This document shows positions 1 through 9,987 of a stretch of DNA of 64,000 nucleotides, piece by piece. Origin of the DNA: Stenurella melanura (Eukaryota > Arthropoda > Insecta > Coleoptera > Cerambycidae); the NCBI GenBank assembly GCA_963583905.1, contig OY757318.1, positions 34,857,640 through 34,921,639 on the forward strand, in the 5' to 3' direction. The notes below the pieces were generated by a model that ran no database searches, was not told the DNA's origin, and saw nothing but the letters and a program-made list of their open reading frames with translations. A program made the position numbers and the translations under genes. The number at the start of each line of letters is the position of its first letter. Position 1 is the first letter of the stretch.

Positions 1-1855
1 GGCAGACGCGTTTTGAGTGGATCCCATGCAATCTCAAATAAACCCGGGTAAAAACGGTTAGAAAACGTGTGAAAATGTGTTGAATTAAAGCGTGGACAAT
101 CCTACATTAGTTGATACAAATTAGCATAAATTGGGCTATTTCATGTAGTTGATATTTGATACTTGATTATGGCATCACTAGAAGCGTATATAAACAAGTC
201 GACAAAAGGTACAAACATCTGGAAACATAAGATAACTCTGTTAATAGAAAGTAATCACGTACAATGGGACCAGTGCCTGGGTATAAAGTGCATCATGTCA
301 TAAACTCGCAAATTATCCTGCAACAATAAACTATAGGGAATGCAGTGACAGATATACGAAGTCAAGTGTAAATAAAAAATCAGAGGATAGACCAGCAACC
401 ACATACCAGGCGATTACAAAAGGCTAAGCTATATTAATTTAGATTATTAACTTAACTTAATATAATAACTTAATTTAATAACGCCAGCTGTGGATGAAAC
501 AGATAAGCTTAAGTTTTTTTAACTGGTAGTTTAGTTTATTAGTGTAGTCTCTTTACTTAAACTGAAAAAATTTAAATTAAAATTGGAAAAGTGTTAAACG
601 GAGGTAGTGAAATAGAAAAATTACCCGGAATTGGAAAGCGGAAATTAAAACTAAAACTGATTACTGTAAAAATAAACCAATATACATGACGTACGAAATA
701 TTCTCTCGGGCATCTTTCTTATAACCCGCTGAAAATATCTCTTTTTACTGCGAGACTTCCACCGCAAATGGATATTTACCTGTGGAACGGTTAATACATA
801 TTAAAAAAATCTCATTGCGGCGAGCCAAAACACAAATTTTTGGGAAACATAAAACCATATATGACGCAAGCGAACAGGAGGCGGTGCACACTGTTTGATT
901 CAGAAACAGAAGAAACAGGAAACTCAGAAGAAGAACAAATAACGAGATGAGATGGAAACTTAAAAGAAGCATGGAGACTTAAAAATCTCACCCGATGATG
1001 TAGACGGAAATTTAAAAAAATGATGGAAACTTAAAATAAGCATCTATATTTCTACCCCATGCGTCATGTGGCTCTTGCTGCTGGCAACAAGCATGTCCCA
1101 TGTACAATCCAGCGTATGCAGCCTGTCCAGCGGTATATAAAATCATCCAAGGTTTGTTCCGGCACGCGGTTTGGTCGTCCGTTGGGCGGGTCAGGTGGAG
1201 CCGCCCAGTCATGGCACGGATATGTAATAGACCATTGAGCGACTGCATTTGGCCGTTCAGCGGGTCATCGAGCTGCGTGTTGGAGCGAATCTCCAGATCG
1301 AATGAATTATGGGAGCTTCATGTAAATGTAACAGCATAATATAGCAATAAGCAAATTAAAATCCAGAGAATAAGAAAGGGTTAACTTCCATCACACATAA
1401 ACACTATGCACACAACTCTAAGGGGCTTGATAGCTGCCGGCCGTTGCGAACAATCCGAAAATGAATGATGCGTGGTGCGCCGACGCCCTATGCCATAAAT
1501 TAGTAGCACATGAGCATCAGATAATGAGATAAAATTCGAGTATTAGTATAATTTAATTATACCTTAATGGACATGTTATTTATAAATTAGTATGTATATA
1601 CCTCCAGCAATATACGTTGTATATGACTGATGGATGTCAGTAGCTGAATATACATTTCATATATCGTATGTATATTTAAAAATACATATTCAAATTCCAG
1701 CATCTAATGTATATGCTATGGATGTACATATCCAGATGTTATGTACGAACAAGGCAACCTCAAGGCTGGTCTTCAACTGTCGAAATATTTTGCTAGAATT
1801 GTGTGAACACAACTCTGAGAAGGAGCAATAACTCCTCTCCCTGACCCTAAGCCAG
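1..1855. other. Unassigned AT-rich sequence with short direct repeats
   Basis: I see no convincing gene. A short direct repeat (gatggaaacttaaaa followed by aagcat) occurs near 951-972 and 1022-1043, with a related shorter copy between. A GC-richer island at about 1040-1320 is open on both strands, but I recognise nothing in either translation. It may be a fragment of an old mobile element. Confidence 0.4.
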
Positions 1856-1859
1856 TCTT

Positions 1860-2300
1860 CAGTCTGCCTGCCAACAAGTCGGACTCAAACAGAGTTACGA
1901 GACTGCGCCATGGCAAGGTTCAACAACTATTGGACTCAGGCCCCTGGAATGAGACAATCAAGGCTCCATATAAAGGGGACCTCGGCTGCTTGGACTCGAT
2001 AAAGAATTAGACGGATAGTAGGCTTGATAACAGGACACTGTCCTCTGAATAAACATCTTCATGCACTGGGGTTGAAAAACAACTCTATTTGTCAGATGTG
2101 TGAAGTGGAGGATGAAACCACCACTCATATTCTATGCAGTTGCCCACCTCTAGGTGCGTCAAGATATAGGCATCTCCAAAAGTAATTTCTACACTCTACA
2201 GCCGGAGGAAGTACGGGATCAACCCTGGAAGAGGCTGCTATCTTTTGTGGAGAGCACTGGTTTCTTCTAGGGAATCCCACACGTCGCGGATGCACAATGG
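1860..2300 (+). pseudogene. Non-LTR retrotransposon ORF2 C-terminal remnant
   Basis: The + strand translation contains the signature of the region after the RNase H domain in insect Jockey/I-group retrotransposons: RRIVGLITGHCPLNKHL, then a CCHC-like knuckle (ICQMCEVEDETTTHILCSC, about 2085-2145). Stops and frame changes interrupt it. Only the 3' part is present, as expected of a 5'-truncated, decayed copy. Similar modules occur at 51.8-52.4 kb and 60.8-61.1 kb, so this class has inserted several times. The clade is uncertain. Confidence 0.65.
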
Positions 2301-2532
2301 GCCGACAGGCCTGTGTGCTGCGGATATTATAGGTCTGCTCGTATTTGTAATAATAAGTTCAGTATATTATGAAATTGATATTATGAAATGGATGGGCAAA
2401 ACAAGACTTTTTTTCATCTATAAAGTTTTTTCGAAAAATACGTCCCTTCCGATCTAGAGTAAACAGGAAAAAGGAGAGAAAAATGCATTTAGTTTCATGA
2501 CTTTTATTACAAAACAGTGAGGCTTTGAAAAT

Positions 2533-2790
2533 TCACAAGAGTTGCTCGAAATTACTGCCACCATTTTCAATGCAAAGCTCACATCTACGGACAACAGACT
2601 GAGCAGCTGCACAGCACTCTGATGATGTAATCTCCCGGGCAGCTTGAACAATCCTTTACTGGAGAGCAGCTTCGTCGTTGACGGGCTCCGCGTAAACCTT
2701 GTCCGCCATCGTACCCCATACAAAAAAGTCCATAGGAGTCATGTCTGGAGAGCGTGTTATTGAACCCAGTAAAATGATCCATTTTAAAAT
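2533..2790 (-). pseudogene. Tc1/mariner-superfamily transposase, C-terminal fragment
   Basis: On the minus strand the frame reads SPDMTPMDFFVWG, the conserved block around the third catalytic Asp in arthropod IS630/Tc1/mariner-like transposases. It continues to the family's C-terminal VRRCELCIENGGSNFEQLL and a stop at 2535-2533. An in-frame TAA at 2658-2656 breaks it. The central part of a similar transposase lies upstream on the same strand (3725-4210), so the two are probably halves of one element separated by later sequence that includes a degenerate tandem repeat. Confidence 0.7.
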
Positions 2791-2899
2791 CGCCCAATTT
2801 ACTAAGAAATTAAATACAGATCAAAATTCTCATAAAAAATTGACTTTGAAATATTATCACTTTACAAAAGACCGATAACCACCTTGACATCGTCTTTCA

Positions 2900-3160
2900 T
2901 CGAAATCTGCATAAAAAATTATTTCACGAATTTGGTTTTTCGAAAGTCCCACGCAAAAAATTGCCTAGGGAGGAAAACTGCTCCGTCCGACAAATTTTTT
3001 GAAAGTACAACGAATTTAATTTTTCGAAAATTTTTTGAAAGTACAACGAAGCGAATTGCACAGGGTGAAAAACCGTTCCTCTCGACAAATATTTCGAAAG
3101 TACCATGAATTTGGTTTTTCAAAAGTACCACGAAGAGGATTGCACAGGGCGGAAATCTCA
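2900..3160. repeat. Degenerate tandem repeat
   Basis: Three imperfect repeats alternate between a TTTTTCGAAAGTACCACGAA-like block and a ttgcacagggYgRaaa-like block. The copies are diverged, and open frames on both strands here follow the repeat rather than a gene. It sits between the two halves of the decayed transposase. Confidence 0.6.
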
Positions 3161-3724
3161 GTCAGGGTGTAGCGAGTAGCTATTTTAAATGTCAAAATTT
3201 AAGAAATAATCAATGGTACGCTTTTTCCAATAAAAGCTAAAATCCACATTTAATTATTTTAAAAGTGGTGGAGAATACTCCATGTCAGAACCACAAGAAC
3301 GTCCATAAAAAATAGTCAAAAAATTCAAAGTTTTGAGATTCGATTCCCAAAATATCCTTACTTCAGACCTAAGGCGAGAATCGCCATAGTAGTCACTCGA
3401 AAGGTAGTCGACGAAAAAGGGGTTCAATGCCGTTTGTACGTTTATTCAGACAGGAAAACCAGTGGACTCATATAAATAGCTTCTTTAAGCATCCTGACAA
3501 AGATTACAAGCAATTCGAAAATTTCAGTGCAAAATTAAAAGTGAATAATTTTCAAAAAGTTCGACATACATCTTATACATTAGTTAGGTGTTGAACACTT
3601 ATATTTTATGAATTATTTCAATAAATGAAAATATAATTTAAATTCGATTTCTCATTGATCCACTAATTATAAGATTGACGACCGACGCACGTTCGATTCT
3701 GTGGCGTGAGTCGGATAACTACTT
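3161..3724. other. Unassigned spacer
   Basis: AT-rich sequence between the two transposase fragments. I see no gene, terminal repeat or hairpin that can be defended. Confidence 0.4.
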
Positions 3725-4210
3725 ACTACAGGTCACCTTTGATCCAGTCACGTTGTTGCAACTATTCGAGTACTCATAGATTCCACCGACGGTCTTTATT
3801 ATTAAGAAATGTTTCTGGGAAGCTATATTCGGTAGAAGTGCACCACTCGACATCAGATTACGATGGAGAGAGCAGACTGTAGCAATCACAGTAAGTATAA
3901 TTTTGTCTATTTTCGTCTTGGGTAGTCTGAAGGATAATTTGAATCTCCCTTGTGAGTAGAGTTGATAGATATCGTAGTGGCGACACGGCTCCGGCCTAAT
4001 TAATACAAAATCCTTGTCGTATCCATCAGAAGCGCGATGCTGGACCATTTAAAACATTGCACTAAAATTGATATTGAAAATGGCTATCTCGTACGGCATG
4101 TTGTGAGGATTTCCATGCTTTCAAATGTAAGCGTTATGCTGATTAAAAATATCAGCGCGGGTGAAAGTTGCGTCGTCTGTCCAAATCACCCTCCAAGGAA
4201 AGAAAAATAT
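3725..4210 (-). pseudogene. Tc1/mariner-superfamily transposase, central fragment
   Basis: The minus strand reads VIWTDDATFTRADIFNQHN followed by GNPHN, the block around the first catalytic Asp (compare FTDEATF...NRHN...ENPH in the family). Farther along, short matches to the second-Asp region and the RRWIG-like segment appear in shifting frames. Stops interrupt from about 4110 downward. Reading direction and order fit the C-terminal fragment at 2533-2790. Confidence 0.6.
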
Positions 4211-4830
4211 CATTTGTTATTTGCAGCAAGATGCATTTTAACCGGTTTAACCGGAGGTACTATTTTAACTTTAACTACTAACTTTATTGTAAGTCGCATT
4301 CTATATATTTTTTTATCTTATTCGCTAGCGGTTTGAATTACCCTTACAATGATTTTTTCAAAATCGAATCGAATCAGGAAAGACCTTCTAAAATACAACG
4401 GTTGTAATTAATTACTGACAAAAATGCTAAAGCCTCATTGTGTGATCTCCAACTTCAAACTGTAGTTTCACATCCATTTATAGATAGATTTTTTAAAATT
4501 GCGTTTCAAAGCTAATTTAAAGCTATACCGAAAAAACGTAAATACTGCACAGGGTATCATTAATACAAGGTAGTCGTGGGTAGCTTATTTCATATCAAAT
4601 AAATATTTAATAAAACGCCATAAATTAGTTAGCAGGCCAAAACAAACATTTGCTTTGGGTGAAAAATGTGTAAAAATACCTTATGTTAATGCTGTTACTT
4701 ACTATTAAACTTCATTTCCATGACCACTAAGTAATTAGGTATATGAAATTTCATTTTCAGGGTCATTTATGTTTCGATTTTGAATTTAAAGAAACTTTAA
4801 ACCTATCAGGTAAAAGTTAAAAATATTCAG
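4211..4830. other. Unassigned sequence
   Basis: Nothing recognised apart from possible N-terminal remnants of the decayed transposase on the minus strand. A 99-codon open frame on the + strand (4037-4336) is antisense to that transposase and is not a gene. Confidence 0.4.
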
Positions 4831-4833
4831 ATG

Positions 4834-5320
4834 CACGAAAGAAAAGTACTTGATGACTGCTGCTTGAATCAGAAGATCATAAATAGTGAAATTTTCATAT
4901 ATCTTTACAAAAAACTGAATTTTTTCGGGACATACATGAATTAATTACCAGGCAACTCATTACCTCCAAAACATTCATCCACTCATTTCAAATAACATTT
5001 ATAAAATATTAACGCAAAATGAATGGTTTCAAATACTGAAAGAATTGATATTTATAGTTTTCTATACACTAAAATAAAATTTATAAATACTATGATTTCA
5101 AATTGAATTTATAAATAATTTATTTCAGTATTTAGTTTTTCTCTTCTTCTCTTCACTAAAAAATTAAAGTTTTTAAACACTATCTTCATTAAAAAGGGTG
5201 GGTAACGATCGACCTTTTCTCGCCTCTCACAATCATGAAAAAAAAAATTATTTGGGCCATTCTTTTATATTTATTTTTAGTTCAAGTGTTCAACATTATG
5301 TTTAAAATGAATTATTATTT
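4834..5320. repeat. Dispersed repeat, copy 1 (paired with 11671-12070)
   Basis: About 480 bp aligns in the same orientation with 11671-12070. Shared blocks include aaagaaaagtacttgatgac, tatctttacaaaaaactgaa, ttcatccactcatttcaaat and tatttatttttagttcaagt. In both places the block is followed directly by the left arm of a long inverted repeat, so it may be the outer part of one foldback-type family. Confidence 0.65.
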
Positions 5321-5670
5321 GCTTGCTTATAATTGTATTGAAACATATTGTTTATAGGATTTTGCAAACACCAAAAAAAATAACTATCTATCGGCCGTAT
5401 TCATCAAATCTTGTTTAAGTCTCTGATAGCTAACAACTAGTTGATATTTAACTGGCTGATACTCTTCTTTTATATTCATCAATAAAAATAATGTCTCTGA
5501 TAGTAAACAGTTCGTTATTAAAAAGTAACTAGGATTTTATATTGGTAGTAACATATTGGCTAACTTCTTATTCATTATTTAACCAAAAATTTAAGAATTG
5601 TTTTTGTTTTCTAATTTCAAGGCTCACTAGTCACTTGTTTTATGACTTGTTTGAATATTTATTTAAAAAT

Positions 5671-6580
5671 ATGGATGGAGATAAAAAATAAAATAAAATT
5701 AATTGAAAATAAGATCTGCAAATTTTACAATTCGCGAGAAAGATATAGTAATATCATTAGTGAAAAAATATTTCAAAATTTTAGAAAATAAAAAGACAAA
5801 TGCCGTCTTTAATAAACAAAAGCAGGAACGTTGGGAAAAATTGGCATGGGAATATAATGCGAACCAAACTAGTGGTCTAAGAACAGGCGGTCAATTAAAA
5901 AGTTTGTACGAGCAAATGAAAAAACTCGCTAAACAACATAAGGCTGATGACAAGGTATGTTATACCATACCTACCTAGTTTTGATGAAACTTTAATAGGT
6001 ACATATTTTAGATTGAGGTTTTGAAAACAGGTGGAGGCAGCTATGAATAAAAAATAACTAGTCAAGATGAGAAAATGTTAAGTCTCTTGGAGGAAACTTA
6101 TTTTTCAATAAATAATAAATTTGATAGCAATGCTGGCCAAACCATACCTGGTACTAGTGGTATTCAACAAATTCATATTGGTGATAATAGTTCTTCTCAC
6201 CCCCACTACGATAATAACTTGGAAAATATTGTACTGGTTTATGATGAGGAACCATTACCTGAACCAAATGACCAGCTTTCCCCACAATATCTAGGCACAG
6301 AGGACGAACCTCCAAAAAAGAAGAAAAAACTTGTTGAAACACAAAATATCGATGACAGTACGCGTATTAAAGGGAAAAAAAATCAGCCATACCTACGATA
6401 ACTAAAAAAAGAATTGAATTATGTGAAAGGAAACTGAACATCTTAAATGTAATTGAAGAGACTGAAAAGGAAAATTTAAGGGGTAAAAAATTGGAGAATG
6501 AAATAAAAGAAATAATAAAAGAACGAGAACTAATCGAGTTAGAAATAAAAAAACATCAATATACTAATCTGGATTCATAA
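5671..6580 (+). pseudogene. Harbinger Myb/SANT-like DNA-binding protein, broken
   Basis: The second Harbinger protein normally recruits transposase to the ends. Exon 1 (to 5954) encodes a trihelix Myb/SANT-like domain (FTIREKDIVISLVKKY, then ERWEKLAWEYN, LRTGGQLKSLYEQMKKLAK). A short intron with GTATGT donor and TTTTAG acceptor (5955-6011) joins ADDK to IEVLKTGGGSYE, the usual continuation of such proteins. Lesions: the likely ATG at 5671 is out of frame with the domain, an in-frame TAA lies at 6048-6050, and the A-run at about 6375-6382 causes a frameshift. After it a Lys/Glu-rich coiled-coil tail (KKRIELCERKL to NLDS) ends at 6580. The intron placement is inference from homology. Confidence 0.75.
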
Positions 6581-6902
6581 AACATCTGTTGATCTTTCTA
6601 TGAATGTAAATAAATTTATTTAGTACCTACCTACCTTATTACCTCCTAATGAAAAATACTGTGATTGTGAATACTGTTACCAAGTAGTTGTATGTGTTTA
6701 GTTTAGAAGAGTTCTTTATTTATTTTTTATATCAAAGTTTATAGGCATTTACAAATTTAATAAAAAATCATGTTCTTCTAATATAAAGATTTATTTCAAG
6801 TAAAATAAAACATTTTCCTGTCAACATATAGGATTCAATTAAACAAAAATACCATGCCCAATAAAATAAAAATATTAAAAAGAAAATGATAGTTTAATAC
6901 AT

Positions 6903-7964
6903 TTATGAGAAAACTGTTTGAATAAGAGTGTCTCTGGTTACTGTATTTTCTTGATTTCGGTGATGATGTACATTATATGGAACAATTTCAATTTCCCAAT
7001 TTTCGTTGTCTGGAAGTTCATTTACATTATCTGCTTCTTCGATGCAGAAATTATGTAAAATAGCTGATGCAACAATTATTTGGCAAATCAGTTCCTTGTC
7101 GACTCGCATGCCCATTGACAAACAAGGAAATCGTCTTTTCCACAAACCGAAGAATCTCTCAATTGGGTTTCTGGTTATAATTTGGGCTCTATTATAGCGT
7201 TGCTCAGGTTGTGTTTGAGGAGCTCCTAAAGGCGTCAGTAAGTAGGTTTTACAAGGGTACCCGCCATCTCCAACAAGACTGTATGAAGAAAATTCATTTA
7301 ACTCGAACCTCCGTCTCACAAAGGAATCACTGAAAATAGTGGAATCGTGCACTGAACCAGGCCATCGAGCAACTGTATCATTAACTTTAAGACTAGCATC
7401 ACATATAACTTGGGTATTAATGCTAATCCAATTTTTTCTGTTTCTGTAAACCTCGGCAAGATTTCCACCTGGTGATTGAATTTTAATATGTGTGCAATCC
7501 AGAGCACCTATTATCCCAGGTAATCTTCCGATGTTATAAAACTCCAGGACTGTTCTTCTTTTCTCCTCTTCATTGTTGGGCATTTTAATAAATTGTGGAC
7601 GCAATAAACATATACTTCTAGTTATTTTGCCCACAATTCTCGATACGGTTGGCTGCGAAACATTGAAATGGTCACCAACATTTATTTGAAATGATCCTGT
7701 GGCGTAAAATCTTAAGCATATTAAGATTTGATTCATTTTTTATATAGTTTGATTCCTATTGTCTAATGGTTCTTGTATATCCACTAATAACTCAAACAGC
7801 TTTTGTACAGTGGCTTTATTCATCCTAAATCTCTTCTTAAACTCAATATCATCCATTTCTATGAAAGGATTATTCCGAGGTTTCACAACTTGTCTTCTTC
7901 TGGGAATATCATCTTCACTTTCGGAAGATGATGAGAGTAAATGATGAAAATTTATTCGGTCCAT
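6903..7964 (-). pseudogene. Harbinger (HARBI1-like, DDE_Tnp_4) transposase with one nonsense codon
   Basis: The protein cuts and pastes the element. The start at 7964 (MDRINFHHLL) lies after an unlikely upstream Met at 8036. An N-terminal helical region (FRMNKATVQKLFELL) is followed by RFYATGSFQINVGDHFNVSQ, a helix-turn-helix typical of the family. The DDE core has GALDCTHIKI (first Asp), SLVGDGGYPCKTYLLTPLG (second Asp) and NPIERFFGLWKRRF (Glu). The reading frame is continuous over about 350 codons except for a single TAA at 7742-7740, between NRNQTI and KMNQILICL. A one-base reversion would restore it, so the copy is young or was recently inactivated. Confidence 0.9.
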
Positions 7965-9013
7965 AGGTGGTATGTAGAAAACAAGGAAACGTACGTATCT
8001 CACTTTTGTTAGGTTATAATAGGACTGATAAGTCACTAATTGCCCAAACTTCGACTGTTAACTGTCATGGCTATTTAGCCAACTGATCAGCTCTAACCAA
8101 CATGGTGAATATGAAATGAGAACTTTGACAAGCTGTCAATTATTAACCCATTGTTAACAACTTGATGAATACGGCTGTATGAGAACTAAAAGAAAAACTA
8201 TCTGTAAAAATATTCATGAAATCTTTGCATTGTTCCGATAACCTGAATTCTGATTATGCTAGCAAATTAAGATGCTAAAACGAATTTGTCTAATTTTTTA
8301 TTTGACAATTCTCATTCTAACACTAGCATCCACACACACCCCTACGGCCATGCAGATTTAACTAGTATCTATATAACCCCCTACGATCATGAAGATTCAG
8401 TTAAAAATGAGAACAAAGGCCTAAAATGATTTTATTTACCTACCTTGTCTTAAAAAAAATTTATTCTAATGGATAACATTTTCATGAAATCTATCATTAG
8501 TTAGCTTATAGATAGGCGAAGATCTGTTGTTATCAGTCAATGTCAAATATAATTATTTCACACTTATTCATAGAAATTGTCTTGGTTTTGCATGAAACTG
8601 CTTTATGAGTGGCTTTCTGATGAGCTCCACAATAAGAACGAAAAACGTTTCAAAGGCTAAGCATTTCCAAGAAACAGAATGATAGATTTTATGAAAATGT
8701 AATCCATTAGAATGAAAAATTTTTAAGACAAGGTAGGTAAATAAATTCATTTTAGGCCTTTGTTCTCATTTTTAACTGAATTTTCATGATCGTAGGGGAC
8801 TGTGTGGATGTTAGAATAAAAATTGTCAAATAAGAAATTAGACAAATTCATTTTAGCATTTTAATTTGCCAGCACAACCAGAATTCAGGTTATAGAAAGA
8901 ATGCAAAGATTTCATGAATATTTTTACACATTGTTTTTCTTTTAGTTCTCACAGATAGTTATTTTTTTTTGCTGTTTGCAAAATCCTATAAAGGATATGT
9001 TTCAATACAATTA

Positions 9014-9752
9014 TGTTTAACCTGTACCCTAATTTCAAGTTTTTATACTGAAAAATAAACAAAACGTGGGGATGGACCTGGTCTCGAGGCCACCCGGTAA
9101 GTCTATTTGATTAGAGCAAATAGGTATAATAATTGCGATTTATTCATAATGCATTCCTCGCAGAATTTACATAGAAAAGAGACCAATCTACGAGATAAGA
9201 AAAGGAGCAGAAAAAGTGAGAGAATTTTTAACATTCTAATTGAAATATTAAATTATTTCATTGCATTTAATTTTATTCACGTGTATATTCAAGTGTAAAT
9301 TTGGGACTAACATCCGGCAAAGAATTTTCCGCGTACAATTATATATTAGACTTTTTACCTGTTTCATTCACTTTTGATTTTACGAATTATGTCAATATTA
9401 ATTGCCCGCGACTACATAAAAAGCCAAGTCCACGAAAATTGAACTCTTATATAACATATTTAACAAATACAAACTTCTGTCATATGCCATATCACCATTA
9501 AAATATTTAATGAAGTGAAATCTTTATAATTCAAAAACCATATACCGTAACTTAGAGTCTTAGATAAATAACATAAAAAATGAATTCAATCAATTCGATA
9601 CATAAATTGTTCCATTTAGTGGTTTTGGACTTCCTAAAAAATATATTAAAAATAATTTTTAATACCATTGGTTACAGTTTTCTCTCTTTTTCATCTTACA
9701 GTTATTTCACTTCTTAAGATTTACCCCTACTATTCTCTCACTTTACGTCCTG
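9014..9752. other. Unassigned sequence upstream of the DUF745-like gene
   Basis: AT-rich upstream region. Two open frames of 63 and 66 codons (9107-9501) have no recognisable motif and are probably chance. Upstream enhancers, if present, are not visible by eye. Confidence 0.4.
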
Positions 9753-9838
9753 TATAAAATACTGATTAACATTGATCATTAAGCAGTCCTTCATAGTGCC
9801 TTATAGAATTTAGGAATAGTGTGCATATCTGCTGGTAG
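9753..9838 (+). promoter_or_regulatory. Candidate core promoter and 5' UTR exon of the DUF745-like gene
   Basis: TATAAA at 9753-9758 is followed 32 bp later by gCAGTcc at about 9784-9787, matching the arthropod initiator spacing. A possible short noncoding exon would end at a donor near 9834 (ctg/GTAGGT) or 9838 (tag/GTGTAA). A pyrimidine-rich ttttttatatttcag acceptor at 9945 lies just before the start codon. Splicing of this leader is inferred. Confidence 0.5.
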
Positions 9839-9953
9839 GTGTAAAGTGATTTATAAGGACATTCGTGGTGCATTAGTGCTCAGTAATTTTAGTTCATGTG
9901 CTAGTTAATACGGAATATCAACTAAGGATTTTTTTTATATTTCAGCTCGAGAC

Positions 9954-9987
9954 ATGATTTTATTATTACTCCTGGCTGCCTATGCAT
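9954..9987 (+). CDS. DUF745-like gene, coding exon 1 (signal peptide)
   Basis: Encodes MILLLLLAAYA plus the first base of a Leu codon completed by the next exon. The donor GTAAGT begins at 9988. The ATG is the first after the pyrimidine-rich acceptor at 9945. The hydrophobic run is the core of the signal peptide. Confidence 0.8.

Larger units (their letters stand above)
5392..8177. mobile_element. PIF/Harbinger DNA transposon, full length (2786 bp)
   Basis: The ends are inverted repeats: left CGGCCGTATTCATCAA and right (reverse complement) CAGCCGTATTCATCAA, one mismatch in 16. Both sides are flanked by TAT (5389-5391, 8178-8180), a 3-bp target duplication as expected for the superfamily. Removing the element and one TAT gives aactatcTATgagaact, which matches the inverted arm's aactatctgtgagaac. 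Two divergent genes lie inside: a Myb/SANT-like protein on + (5671-6580) and a DDE transposase on - (7964-6903), the classic Harbinger arrangement. Both carry lesions, so this copy is probably not autonomous. Confidence 0.92.
5330..9013. mobile_element. Foldback-type element 1, split by a nested Harbinger
   Basis: A long inverted repeat has a left arm of 5330-5391 plus 8181-8498 and a right arm of 8679-9013, with a spacer of about 180 bp. Arm landmarks include aattgtattgaaacatat, ggattttgcaaacagc, aactatctgtgagaac, tttgacaatt and aggtaggtaaata, each found inverted in the other arm. The right arm is continuous where the left arm is broken by the Harbinger, so it shows the empty site. A short related piece lies at about 29500-29690. 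No open frame lies in the element itself. Its outer ends and class are not resolved. Confidence 0.75.
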
